Assembly: GCA_947629775.1 (NCBI GenBank)
Contig: CANRFA010000006.1
Coordinates: 23,459-87,458, forward strand
DNA length: 64,000 bases
DNA from: an uncultured Oscillospiraceae bacterium
GTDB lineage: Bacteria; Bacillota; Clostridia; Oscillospirales; Oscillospiraceae
Reading direction: 5' to 3'
The translations under genes were made by a program, and so were the position numbers. The notes under the pieces were generated by a model. It ran no database searches and was not told the origin of the DNA. It saw nothing but the letters and a program-made list of their open reading frames with translations. Below are positions 19,438 through 29,200 of the stretch, piece by piece. Positions within the stretch are counted from its first letter, which is position 1; every line of letters starts with the position of its first letter.

Positions 19438-20391
19438 TCAGGAGGTTTCCTCCGGCAGGCTGTCGTAGAAACGGCTGGCGCCGGGGTGCAGGGGAATGGG
19501 AAGATCCTCGTACAGGAAGGACCGGTCGCGCAGCGCCTCCATGGAGGGATGGGCCCGGGACAGGGTTTCCCGCTGCTCCCACAGGGTCTGCGTGAGGGCA
19601 AAGACCATGTCTTCCTCCATGGATGCGTTTGCACAGAGCAGACACCGGACCCCGAAGGTGCGCACCGCCAGGGTCTGTCCGGCATAGGTGCCGGCGGGAA
19701 CCAGAGTGTCCTCATATTGGGGATTGGCCTTCAGAATGGTGTTCAGTTCCTCCGGGGTGTAGAGCAGGACCCGGCAGGGAGTGCTTTCCGCCAGTTCGGC
19801 CAGACCGCCGATGGGAGCGCCTGTAAAGCCGTGGATGGCGTCCAGCCGGTCTTCCAGAACCATGTCCGCTCCGGCGCCCAGACCGCAGTTGACCAGGGAG
19901 GTTTCGCCTTCGTCCAGGTTCAGGGCATGGAGCGCCATGCGGGCCGCCTGATCCGTAGCGGAGTTCTGTGGTCCGATGCCCAGTCGGAGTCCGGCCAGGT
20001 CGTGGACGTAAAGAATATTCCTGCTGACCGGCGCAATCCAGTTGGAAACGCTGAGGTAAACGGCCCCGATGGCCCGCAGAGAGGATCCTTCCGGTGTCTG
20101 ACAGGCGCTGAAGGCGGTGTCTCCGGAAACCAGGGCCAGATCCGCCTCGCCGCGGAGCAGGGAATCCACGTTCATGCTGGAGCCGGTGGAGGCGCTGACG
20201 TTGACCTTCCGATCGTCCTGGCTGAGAACGGCGGCGATGGCGCTGCCCACCGGATACATGGTCCCACCGCTGTCCGCCGTGGCGATGGTGAGGACGGTCA
20301 GATCGCCGGGACGGGTCACCGGGCTGCAGGCGATGAGGATCAGACACAGGAGAACGACAAAGAGCAGAGGACGGTTCGGCGGGCGGCGCAT
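19438..20391 (-). CDS. Orphan TAXI family solute-binding lipoprotein
   Basis: Lipobox LILIACSP; 'LTIATADSGGTMYPVGSAIAAVLS'; no TRAP permease adjacent. Confidence 0.88.
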   Translation of the reverse strand: MRRPPNRPLLFVVLLCLILIACSPVTRPGDLTVLTIATADSGGTMYPVGSAIAAVLSQDDRKVNVSASTGSSMNVDSLLRGEADLALVSGDTAFSACQTPEGSSLRAIGAVYLSVSNWIAPVSRNILYVHDLAGLRLGIGPQNSATDQAARMALHALNLDEGETSLVNCGLGAGADMVLEDRLDAIHGFTGAPIGGLAELAESTPCRVLLYTPEELNTILKANPQYEDTLVPAGTYAGQTLAVRTFGVRCLLCANASMEEDMVFALTQTLWEQRETLSRAHPSMEALRDRSFLYEDLPIPLHPGASRFYDSLPEETS

Positions 20392-20453
20392 GGCTCACAA
20401 CTCCTTTCCGGGGAAACCGGCGGTTCCGGCAGCGCGGAGGGACAGGCAGCAGA

Positions 20454-20483
20454 AACGGGTCCGGCGTTTCCGCCGGACCCGTT
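20454..20483 (-). terminator. Intercistronic hairpin between gltS-like gene and TAXI gene (attenuator-like)
   Basis: Perfect 13-bp stem AACGGGTCCGGCG-TTTC-CGCCGGACCCGTT. Confidence 0.65.
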
Positions 20484-20494
20484 CCCCGGGCGGC

Positions 20495-21616
20495 TTAAGC
20501 CAGGAAGCTGCCAAAGAGAGAGAGGAAAATCGGGTTGTAGATGTCGTCGATGATGACGGCGAAGGAGGGATAGAGGATCCAGGCGATGGTGTGCCAGCCA
20601 TACTGGTCCATGACGGCCTTCTCGTTGGCCACCGCGTTGGGTCCGGAGCCGCAGCCCCAGCCGCAGTTGCCGGCGGTCATGACGGCGGCGCCGTAGTCCC
20701 GGCCGAACATGTTGAAGGAGACGAAGATGCCGAAGAGAGCCATGAGAACGGCCTGGCCGATCAGGATGATGCCCATCTGGCCAGCGACAGGAGCGAGGGC
20801 GGTGATGTCAATGGTCATCAGCACCAGAGCCAGATACAGCTCGAGGAACATGTGCTCGATGGCGTCCATCTCAGGAACGTTGAGGGGGATGTTGAGGGCT
20901 TCCATGACGTTGCGGCCGATGGCGCCGGCGAACAGGCAGCCGATAAATTTCGGCATTTCGATCATGGGGATGTTATCCAGAATGCAGTAGATGGGCATGC
21001 CGAAGGCGGCCACAGGTCCGCCGATCAGGGAGCCCATGATGTTGCCCATCGTGCCGGCGGCTACGCCTACGGTAGCGGCGGCTTCCGGGGCGCCCATTTC
21101 CACAAAGATGGGGCCGAAGGCGGCGGCGGTGCCGACACCGCCGGACATGGAGGCGGAGGAGCACTGCAGAGACAGCAGAGGGTGCATCCCTACCACGGAG
21201 CCCAGGGCCACGCCCAGGACATCCTGCAGGGTGATCAGCAGGCAGGCGGCGATGGCGATCTTCGCCAGCAGGGCGCCGCCGGCATGGCGGAGGGTCTTAA
21301 TGCTGAAGCCGAAGCCGACGCACAGGAAGAACAGGTTCTGGCACAGGTCCTGTACGTTGCCGGAGTTGAAGGAGAGGGCGATGAGGCCGGTTCCCTTCAG
21401 GATGGCGATGACCACGGAGAACAGCAGGCCGGATACGACCGGGGCGGGAATGGCGAACTTCCGCAGCAGGGCGGAGTGGGCGACGCACCAGCGGCCCAGG
21501 AAGATGACGATGGCGGCGAAGCCAAGGGTGGTGAGGTACTCGAACTTGAACGCCGTGATGGCCCCGTCCGCTGCGGGGGTCAGGGTTCCGAAGTACCCGA
21601 TGATGGTTTCGAACAT
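20495..21616 (-). CDS. GltS-family sodium/glutamate symporter
   Basis: 'FAIPAPVVSGLLFSVVIAIL', 'SASMSGGVGTAAAFGP', 'GTMGNIMGSLIGGPVAAF' ESS/GltS-like. Confidence 0.8.
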   Translation of the reverse strand: MFETIIGYFGTLTPAADGAITAFKFEYLTTLGFAAIVIFLGRWCVAHSALLRKFAIPAPVVSGLLFSVVIAILKGTGLIALSFNSGNVQDLCQNLFFLCVGFGFSIKTLRHAGGALLAKIAIAACLLITLQDVLGVALGSVVGMHPLLSLQCSSASMSGGVGTAAAFGPIFVEMGAPEAAATVGVAAGTMGNIMGSLIGGPVAAFGMPIYCILDNIPMIEMPKFIGCLFAGAIGRNVMEALNIPLNVPEMDAIEHMFLELYLALVLMTIDITALAPVAGQMGIILIGQAVLMALFGIFVSFNMFGRDYGAAVMTAGNCGWGCGSGPNAVANEKAVMDQYGWHTIAWILYPSFAVIIDDIYNPIFLSLFGSFLA

Positions 21617-21700
21617 GTACAGCTCTCCTCTCGTTCCTTTTTTCCCGGAGGAACTATTGTACCTTCAGGATACAGGACGGGAGAGGGAAATGCAATTTTC

Positions 21701-21721
21701 CGAAAGTATTGTTCGCTTTCG
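21701..21721. promoter_or_regulatory. Inverted repeat CGAAAG-N9-CTTTCG upstream of gltS-like promoter
   Basis: Just upstream of minus-strand TTGCAT-N17-TATCCT. Confidence 0.45.
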
Positions 21722-21758
21722 TAACTAAAGTTCAGAGAGAAGTGTCAGAATCTGCCGC

Positions 21759-22442
21759 TCAGAGGGCCTTTCCGGCGAGAATGTAGCGGATGGCGGGCCG
21801 GCCTCCGGTCTGGTAGTCGATGTTGCTGGAGATCTCCCCGCAGTCCGCCATGTAGCTGACGTAGCGGCGGATGGTGATGCGGGACAGACCGACCTGCTCG
21901 CTGGTGAAGCTCTCCCGGGGATGAGCGGCAAAGAAGGCGCGGACATGCTCCAGGGTGCAGAGGTTGAGCCCCTTTGGCAGCGGCTGAGAGGAAGGGGCGG
22001 AGGGGAGACCCCGGCCTCGGACCAGTTCGTCGATGGAGTTCTGATCCAGGCAGCCCGGCCCCCGTTCCAGGACGCCCCGGGTATCCCGGAAGCGGTCCAG
22101 CGCCTGCTGGAACCGCTGGCGCTGAAAGGGTTTCACCAGGTAATCGAGAACGCCGCGGGCCAGGAGGGCCTGGACGATGGCGGTGTCGTTGGCGGAGGTG
22201 ACCATGATGATGGCGGGGATCCGCCCGATGGCGTGAAGCCGATCCACGAACTCCAGCCCCGTCATGCCGGGTGTGTAGAAGTCCAGAATGATGAGATCTA
22301 CCCTGTGAGTGTCCAGCCAGGCGAGTCCCTCCTGGCCGTCCCGGCAGATGTGGACCACCTGAAAGGCCGGATCTGTTTCGACATACTGGCGATCAATGGC
22401 GGCTACCATGGGATCGTCTTCCACGATCAGGACCTTGTACAT
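21759..22442 (-). CDS. CitB/DcuR-type response regulator
   Basis: Receiver 'MYKVLIVEDDPMVAAIDRQYVETDPAFQVV'; C-terminal HTH 'FTSEQVGLSRITIRRYVSYMADCGEI'. Confidence 0.93.
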   Translation of the reverse strand: MYKVLIVEDDPMVAAIDRQYVETDPAFQVVHICRDGQEGLAWLDTHRVDLIILDFYTPGMTGLEFVDRLHAIGRIPAIIMVTSANDTAIVQALLARGVLDYLVKPFQRQRFQQALDRFRDTRGVLERGPGCLDQNSIDELVRGRGLPSAPSSQPLPKGLNLCTLEHVRAFFAAHPRESFTSEQVGLSRITIRRYVSYMADCGEISSNIDYQTGGRPAIRYILAGKAL

Positions 22443-22454
22443 ACTGAGGCCTCC

Positions 22455-24056
22455 TTATGAGCCGGACTCCGTAAAGGTGATGGTGAAACAGGTTCCTTCG
22501 CCGGGCTCGGTTTCCACCTGGATGGATCCCTTGTGCCCCTCTGTGATGCGCCGGACCATGCAGAGGCCAAGCCCCCGGTTCTCCCCCTTGGAAGAAACGC
22601 CCTTCTCCCAGATATGGGGCAGGAGGGCCGGGTCGATGCCCCGTCCGGTGTCCTCGCAGAGAATGAGATTGCAGTCCGGCCGGCAGTAGAGGGAGAGCTT
22701 GATCTCCCGGATCTCCGGCTGGCCCCGGACCAGTTCCTCGATGGCGTTTTCCAGCAGGTTGCCGACAACGGTGGCCAGATCCTCCACCGGCACAAGCAGG
22801 TCCTCCTCCCGGCAGGAACTGTCCTGGGAGACGGAGAGGGCGATCCCCTGCTCCGCGGCGTGCATCATCTTGCCAATGATCAGGGCGCTGAGGCGGGGAA
22901 CCCGGATGCAGTCCGCCACGCCCCGGATGGTCTGGCTGGAGACCAGACTGGAGTTGAGAATGAAGCGGATGGCCTCCTGGGTCTGATCCGTCTGCAGGTA
23001 CCCGAGGATGATGTGCATGCGGTTCAGGAACTCGTGATTGAAGAAGCGCAGAGTATCCAGCATGTACTTCGTGCCGGAAAGTTCGTCCGAGAGGCGGCGC
23101 ATCTCCGTCTTGTCGTGAAAGATGTTGAGAACGCCCTCGTTGCCCTGTTCCCCGGAAATGGGCACTTCCGTAGCCAAGACCTGTCGGCCTCCGACCATGA
23201 GGGAGCGGTTGTGGAGGGCCTGGCCGCTGTGGGCGACCTGATCGCAGCAGGTTTCCGGGAAGACCTCCCGCAACGGTCTGCCTGTCAGGGAATCGGACCG
23301 GTCCGGGAACAGACGGCGGGCCTGGTCGTTGGCAAAGAGCACCGTGCCCTGGAGATCCGTGGCGATCAGACCGTCTTCGATGGCGTTGAGCACATCGCCC
23401 TGCCGCTGGTACAGACCCAGCAGTTCGTCCGGCCGGCGGCCGCCCAAGGAGTCCTTCAGCAGGCGGACAATCATTCGGGAGAAAAGAAGCGCGGCCAGCA
23501 GGGCGGCAGAGAGAATGGCCAGGTAGAGCAGCCCCAGGGTGAGGCTGCGGCGGGAGATGGCGGAGTGGAACATGGCGACGGTGACGAAGCCGATGATGGT
23601 TCCTCCGGAATCTGTCACGGCGTGAAAGGCCATCCGCTGGCTGCCGATAGTGCCGTAGCCGGAGGTGATGTAGGGCTCCGCCCCCTGGAGAATGGGCTGT
23701 TCTTCACCATTCAGCAGGGTTTCTCCTGTTTCCCGGCGGCTGGTGTGGTAAAACCGCAGGCCGTCCCGGTCGTAGACCGCGATCACGTCCAGGTCCTGGT
23801 AGCTCTCGTGGAGCGTGTCCAGCAGGCGAGCCGCCTCGGGATCCGGATAACCCTGTTCCAGCATGCGGGAGACCTCCTCCAGAGAGGCGACGTAGCCGGC
23901 GGCGGAGGAGATGGCGGCGTCGATGCCCTGCCGCTGCCGCTGCAGGTCAAAGGCAAGGGTCAGGCACAGAGTGATGAGAAGGAGCAGCACGGCGGTGCCG
24001 GAGAAGCTGAAAAAGATCTGTTTCTCCAGCGGGAGAGCCCGGAAGCGCTTCGGCAT
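22455..24056 (-). CDS. CitA/DcuS-type sensor histidine kinase (sCache + PAS + SPOB_a/HATPase)
   Basis: 'YMLDTLRFFNHEFLNRMHIILGYLQ'; 'ENRGLGLCMVRRITEGHKGSIQVETEPGEGTCF'. Confidence 0.93.
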   Translation of the reverse strand: MPKRFRALPLEKQIFFSFSGTAVLLLLITLCLTLAFDLQRQRQGIDAAISSAAGYVASLEEVSRMLEQGYPDPEAARLLDTLHESYQDLDVIAVYDRDGLRFYHTSRRETGETLLNGEEQPILQGAEPYITSGYGTIGSQRMAFHAVTDSGGTIIGFVTVAMFHSAISRRSLTLGLLYLAILSAALLAALLFSRMIVRLLKDSLGGRRPDELLGLYQRQGDVLNAIEDGLIATDLQGTVLFANDQARRLFPDRSDSLTGRPLREVFPETCCDQVAHSGQALHNRSLMVGGRQVLATEVPISGEQGNEGVLNIFHDKTEMRRLSDELSGTKYMLDTLRFFNHEFLNRMHIILGYLQTDQTQEAIRFILNSSLVSSQTIRGVADCIRVPRLSALIIGKMMHAAEQGIALSVSQDSSCREEDLLVPVEDLATVVGNLLENAIEELVRGQPEIREIKLSLYCRPDCNLILCEDTGRGIDPALLPHIWEKGVSSKGENRGLGLCMVRRITEGHKGSIQVETEPGEGTCFTITFTESGS

Positions 24057-24124
24057 GGGATCACCTCCACAGGACGGGAAGGCGGCCTGATGTCCGGGCC
24101 GCTTGGGATGGAAAACGGGGAAAA

Positions 24125-24158
24125 GCCCGCAGAACCCTCCGGGGAGGGCCCTGCGGGC
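24125..24158 (-). terminator. Terminator downstream of SWIM-domain gene
   Basis: GCCCGCAG...CTGCGGGC stem, minus strand followed by TTTT-CCCCG-TTTT. Confidence 0.7.
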
Positions 24159-24192
24159 CGGAACCCGGGTGGGAAACCCGTCCGGCGGATGG

Positions 24193-25896
24193 TCAGGAGA
24201 ACTGCTCCTGCAGATCCTCGCGGATGGAACGGAGATTGGGGTGGTTCAGGATCTTCATCTGCAGAGCGGGCCACTCAGCGTCGTCTGTCAGAAGCTTCAC
24301 CTGCCTGGCTATGGCGATGGCGCGATCTGCGGGGATCCCGCGGATGCCAAAGAGCGCGGAGACAAGCTCGTCCCTGCATTTCCCGTTCTCTCCCATCAGC
24401 AGGTAGAAGGATGCGCAGTACATATGCAGGGAAGTCAGATTGATCGGATCGTCTTTTGCCATGAGCTTACAGGCGTTCATGAGGAGGAGCGAGGCACCGG
24501 GCTGGGCCCTGGAGACCGTCAGGATCCAGATAAACTGCTGAGAGGCGTCGAACGGAGTCAGGTTGCGAAGAAGTTCCGCAACCTGCTCGGGGGTGAGCTT
24601 CGTCGCCAGGAAGACCTCTGAGGCGCCGCGCAGGATCTGAATCTGCAGGGCGAACGGGATGGACGTGAACTCCGAGGAGGTCAGCAGGTCGCGGACGACG
24701 GACAGAACCGCGGAGAGCTGTTCCCCGGACCAGGCGGGAGAACTCAGGACGGGCAGGCAGGTGTACCTGTAACGGGAGAGGTTGTCCATCAGCCAGCGGA
24801 ACATGGTGTCCCGTTCGGAGCCGCTGGCCCTGGCGATCAGGGACATCCACGCATCGAAGCAGACCGCCTGTACAGGTTCGAAGCACAGAGGAACGCCGGA
24901 GCCCGAGGGGGCGCTGTTTTCCTCCCCGTCTTCCGCACTGTCGTCTTCCTCTTCTTCTTCTTCTTCGTCGTCTTCCCCGTCCAGCAGACCGGCGCTTTTG
25001 TCCCAGATGCTGTCCTCTTCGTCGTATTCGTCCTCGTACTCATCGTATTCATCGTCCCCGTCCAGGTCCAGCTCACAGGTAAGATGGTCCCAGACCCGGT
25101 CGTAAGCGATGCACACCAGGCGGAAGGCTTTCATGAGAAGGCCGTTTTTCAGCAGGATTTCGATGTTTCTGTTCAGGTAGCCCTCAACCTCGGCCGCCAG
25201 ATCAAAGCACTCGTCATCGACGGGATTGCAGTCCTCGACCATGTATTCATTCAGAATCCGGTCCAGATGGACGTGCCAGCGGGCCTCCTGGCCGGGAAGG
25301 GGTTCCCGGTTCCGGTACAGATAGAGCTGCTCCCGGACTTCGGGATTCGATGCCACCAGGTCGCTCAGCAGGTTCCGGAGATCTGCGCGCTTCATGTTGG
25401 AGAGCATGGAGTTCCAGTCGGGCTCGGGTTCCTCGAAGTCGATGGAGTGATCCTCCGGAATGTCGACCATGTCGTCCATGGCATACAGGAGGGCTCCTAC
25501 GTGGGGGCAGATGTCATCCGCGCCACAACTGCACCAGTAGCTGAAGGCAGGCAGGTCGTCATCGTCCTCGCCGTCCTCATCCTCATCCTCATCCTCATCC
25601 TCATCCTCATCGTCTTCGTCGTCCTCAAAGTCCTCATCATCGTCCTCGTACCCGTCCTCGTCGTCTTCGTCATCCTCGGGATCCCAGAACAGCCCGTCGT
25701 CATCGTCATCGTCCTCATCCTCTTCGATGGTAACCTCGGCGTAGTAGCGATGGTCGTCAAGGACGATGGCATAGACCGTATCGTCGTCGTCAGCCAGTTC
25801 TGCCACGCGGTTGTGCTTCCACAGCCAGGCGCTGCGGGCTCTGGTCCTGGAAGAGACCTGATCTTTCCAGGCTTCCAGGGGAAGGTAGTGAAACAA
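24193..25896 (-). CDS. SWIM zinc-finger protein with hyperacidic insert
   Basis: 'FSYWCSCGADDICPHVGALLYA' (CxC...CxH SWIM motif); long Asp/Glu tract; TTG start 25896 with AAAGGAGG. Confidence 0.8.
   Translation of the reverse strand: MFHYLPLEAWKDQVSSRTRARSAWLWKHNRVAELADDDDTVYAIVLDDHRYYAEVTIEEDEDDDDDDGLFWDPEDDEDDEDGYEDDDEDFEDDEDDEDEDEDEDEDEDGEDDDDLPAFSYWCSCGADDICPHVGALLYAMDDMVDIPEDHSIDFEEPEPDWNSMLSNMKRADLRNLLSDLVASNPEVREQLYLYRNREPLPGQEARWHVHLDRILNEYMVEDCNPVDDECFDLAAEVEGYLNRNIEILLKNGLLMKAFRLVCIAYDRVWDHLTCELDLDGDDEYDEYEDEYDEEDSIWDKSAGLLDGEDDEEEEEEEDDSAEDGEENSAPSGSGVPLCFEPVQAVCFDAWMSLIARASGSERDTMFRWLMDNLSRYRYTCLPVLSSPAWSGEQLSAVLSVVRDLLTSSEFTSIPFALQIQILRGASEVFLATKLTPEQVAELLRNLTPFDASQQFIWILTVSRAQPGASLLLMNACKLMAKDDPINLTSLHMYCASFYLLMGENGKCRDELVSALFGIRGIPADRAIAIARQVKLLTDDAEWPALQMKILNHPNLRSIREDLQEQFS
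25575..25610. repeat. Hexanucleotide microsatellite (CCTCAT)x6 coding for (Asp-Glu)n on minus strand
   Basis: Six exact tandem copies read directly. Confidence 0.95.
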
Positions 25897-26133
25897 GCAA
25901 ATTTCCTCCTTTCGGGGTATGCCTTCGTGGATCAGGCCCACCGGTCGGCGGACAGGCAGGCCGCTTTCTTCAACAGTATAGCACAGGAAAAAAGAGAAGG
26001 GAACGATGATTTTGAAAAATGGGCCGGACCCCCTGCGGGCAGCCTGCGGAGAGGGAAACCGGAGAACAGGCACGGCGTGCCCGGCGGAGCCAGGCCGGAA
26101 AAGACGTTCCTCGGAAAAGATCCGGTCCGGATC

Positions 26134-26163
26134 TTGAGGTTGGAACCGGCTCTGTGGTATATT
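26134..26163 (+). promoter_or_regulatory. Candidate promoter of helicase gene
   Basis: TTGAGG-N18-TATATT. Confidence 0.45.
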
Positions 26164-26208
26164 CAGAGAAAGAAGCCGGCGCGCAAAGCGGGAAAGGGGC
26201 CAGACGCC

Positions 26209-29200
26209 ATGGCAGGAACGGGAGAGAGACGGATTCTGGACGGACAGATGTATCAGATGGAGGAGATCCTGCCAGGGGTGGACCGGAGAAGCCGGTTTAT
26301 CCTCTGCCGGGATCCGGCGGGCAGACGCTTTGTGTGCCCGGAGGAGGTCTGGAGCGGGGAAGTTCTGCCGGGGGAGGGACCGGCTGGTTCCGGAGCATCG
26401 GAGCCGGTTTCCCGGCCGGGCGCACCGGTTGCGCCCACCCAGTCCGGGCTTACCAGAGAACAGAAGTTGAAGCGGCGGATCGATCTCTTCCGCACCCGTT
26501 TTCAGGGACGGCGGGACGTATACGCCCAGCGGTTCGAGAGCCAGACCAGCGGGAAGAAGGGGTACAGCTTCGCCTGCGGCAACCGGTGGTCCCCGGGATT
26601 ATGCGACCTGAAAAAGGGGAAGAAGTGCTCTGCGGCCTGTCCGAATCGGAGATTTCTGGCCATGACAGATGAGGTAATAGAAGCCCATCTGCTTGGCAAA
26701 GACGAAACCTGCGGCGATGTGCTGGGGGCGTATCCACTGGAGGAGGGGGATACCACCCGCTTTCTCGCGCTGGATCTGGACGAGGGAGACTGGCGGGAAG
26801 ACGTGAAAGCACTGCGGGAGACGTGCAGGGAGATCGGGGTGGTTCCCGCCGTGGAGCGCTCCCGCTCCGGCGATGGGGCCCACGTCTGGTTCTTTTTTGC
26901 CGGATCCGTGCCGGCGGAGAAGGCCCGCCGGTTCGGAAGCGGACTGCTGACCCGTACCATGGCCCGCCGCCACGAGCTCTCCTTCGACTCCTATGACCGC
27001 ATGTTTCCCAGCCAGGACACCCTGCCAAAGGGCGGTCTGGGAAACCTGATCGCGCTGCCCCTGCAGGGAAGAGCGAGAAAGAAGGGCAACTCCATGTTCA
27101 TCGATGAGGAGTTCGTGCCCTATGGGAATCAGTGGGCCTATCTGGCGGGACTTCCTCTGCTGACCGGGGAGCAGCTGGAGGCGTATCTGCTGCAGCTGGG
27201 TGGAGATACGGACCTGGGCGAGCTGACGCCGGTGGAGGAGAGCGGAGACGGGAAGCCTCTGCCCGGCCGGCGGGCGCCCCGGATCCTGCGGCGGGAGGAT
27301 TTTCCGCCCCAGGTGCGGGTGGGGCTGTCCTCCATGGTCTTCGTGGAGAAGGCCGGACTCTCCCAGGCGGCCATGAACGCCGTCCGCCGCCTGGCCGTAA
27401 TGCGCAATCCGGAGTATGTCCGCCGGCAGAGACTGCGGATCCCGATGAACAGCTACGGGAAGATCGATACGCCCCGCATCTTTGACTGCGGCTATGAGGA
27501 CGAAGACTTTCTGGGGGTGCCCCGGGGCTGCAGGCCGGCGCTGGAACAGATGCTGAGGTCGGCCGGCGTCCCATATCAGATCCGGGATGAACGTACATCC
27601 GGTCGGCCCATCCGGGTTTCCTTCACCGGCGAACTGCGCCCGGATCAGGTGCCGGCCGCCCAGGCCCTGCTGGAGCGGGAGACGGGAATCCTGCAGGCTC
27701 CGCCCGCCTTCGGTAAGACGGTCACGGCGGCCTGGCTGATCGCCCAGCGGAAGGTGAGCACCCTGATCCTGGTGGACTCCAACGCCCTGCAGGAGCAGTG
27801 GAAGAAGTCCCTGGAGGAGTTTCTGGAGATCTCGGAGCCGTTGCCGGAGGAAGCGCCCCGCCGGGGGCGGAAGAAGAAGCGGTCCGCCATCGGGCAGCTG
27901 GGGGCGGGCCGGGAGACCCGCAGCGGCATCGTGGACATCGCCAACCTGCAGTCGATGTCCGAAAAGGAGGAGAGCGAGGCGGAGCGGGTGGTGAAGTCGT
28001 TCATCGGGGAGTACGGAATGATCCTGATGGACGAGTGCCACCACGCGGCGGCCCGGACCTATGAGCGGGTGCTGAACGCGGCTCCCGCCCGCTATATCCA
28101 CGGCCTGACCGCCACGCCCATCCGGAAGGACGGTATGGAGCCCATCCTCTTCATGCAGCTGGGACCGGTCGTGTTCCGGCATAAGGGAGAAGGGGACGGC
28201 CTGCTGCGGTTTGTGGTCCCCCGCTTTACAAAGCTGCGAATGGGGGAGAACGCCGTCATTTATGACGCCTACGAGGCCATGATCAGCCACGAGGAGCGCA
28301 ACCGGCAGATTCTGGCGGACGCCCTGGCGGCGGTGGAGCGGGGACGCACTCCTGTTCTGCTGACAGAGCGCCGGGAACACGCCCGTCGGCTGGTGGAGCG
28401 GCTGGAGGGAAAGGTGGATCACGTGATTCTCCTGTGGGGCAGCGACTCCGGAAAGGAGAAGCGGGCCAGACTGGAAACCCTGCGGGCGGTGCCTGCGGAG
28501 GAATCCCTGGTGCTGGTGGCCACCGGCCGCTATGCGGGAGAGGGCTTCGACCTTCCCCGGCTGGATACTCTGCTGCTCACCATGCCGATATCATGGAAGG
28601 GGACCCTGGAGCAGTACGTGGGCCGGCTGCACCGGCTCTATGAAGGGAAGAAGGAGACCGTGGTTTTCGACTACGTGGACGCCCATGTTCCCATGCTGGA
28701 GCGGATGTACCGCAAGCGTCTTCACGCGTACGGCGAGATGAAGTACCGGGTGTGGAGCGGACAGCCGGAGGCGATCGTCTCCCGCATCTTCAGCGGCGAG
28801 GACTGGCGGGAGCCGTTCCGGGAGGATCTGGGTCTGGCCCGGAAGAGCGTGCGGATAGTCAGCCCCCGGCTGTCGGAGTCCACCATTCAGGCGCTGCTTC
28901 CATCGCTGCGGGAGACTGCGGCCGGCGGCGTGGCGGTTAAGGTCCATACCCGGCGGCCGGAAGACGGTCGGACCAGGAAAGCGGCCTCGGATACCTCCGC
29001 CTGCATCCGCATGCTGAAGGAAGCTGGGGTTTCCGTGGAGACGGACAGTCGGTACTGTCAGTGCTGCGCGGTCCTGGACGGCCAGGTGGTGTGGCACGGC
29101 AGCGTGTGTTTCCTGGGGCCCCGGGACGAGGAGGACAGCACCTTCCGCTTTGAAAATCCGGAGGTGGCCGGCGATCTGCTGGACGCCATGGAGGAGTACC

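Noticed and set aside
22533-24443. 636-aa plus-strand ORF
   Set aside because: Antisense of the CitA-type kinase; no motifs.
25575-25610. CRISPR-like short repeats
   Set aside because: Contiguous 6-bp tandem repeat without spacers; a coding microsatellite. No CRISPR array seen in the window.
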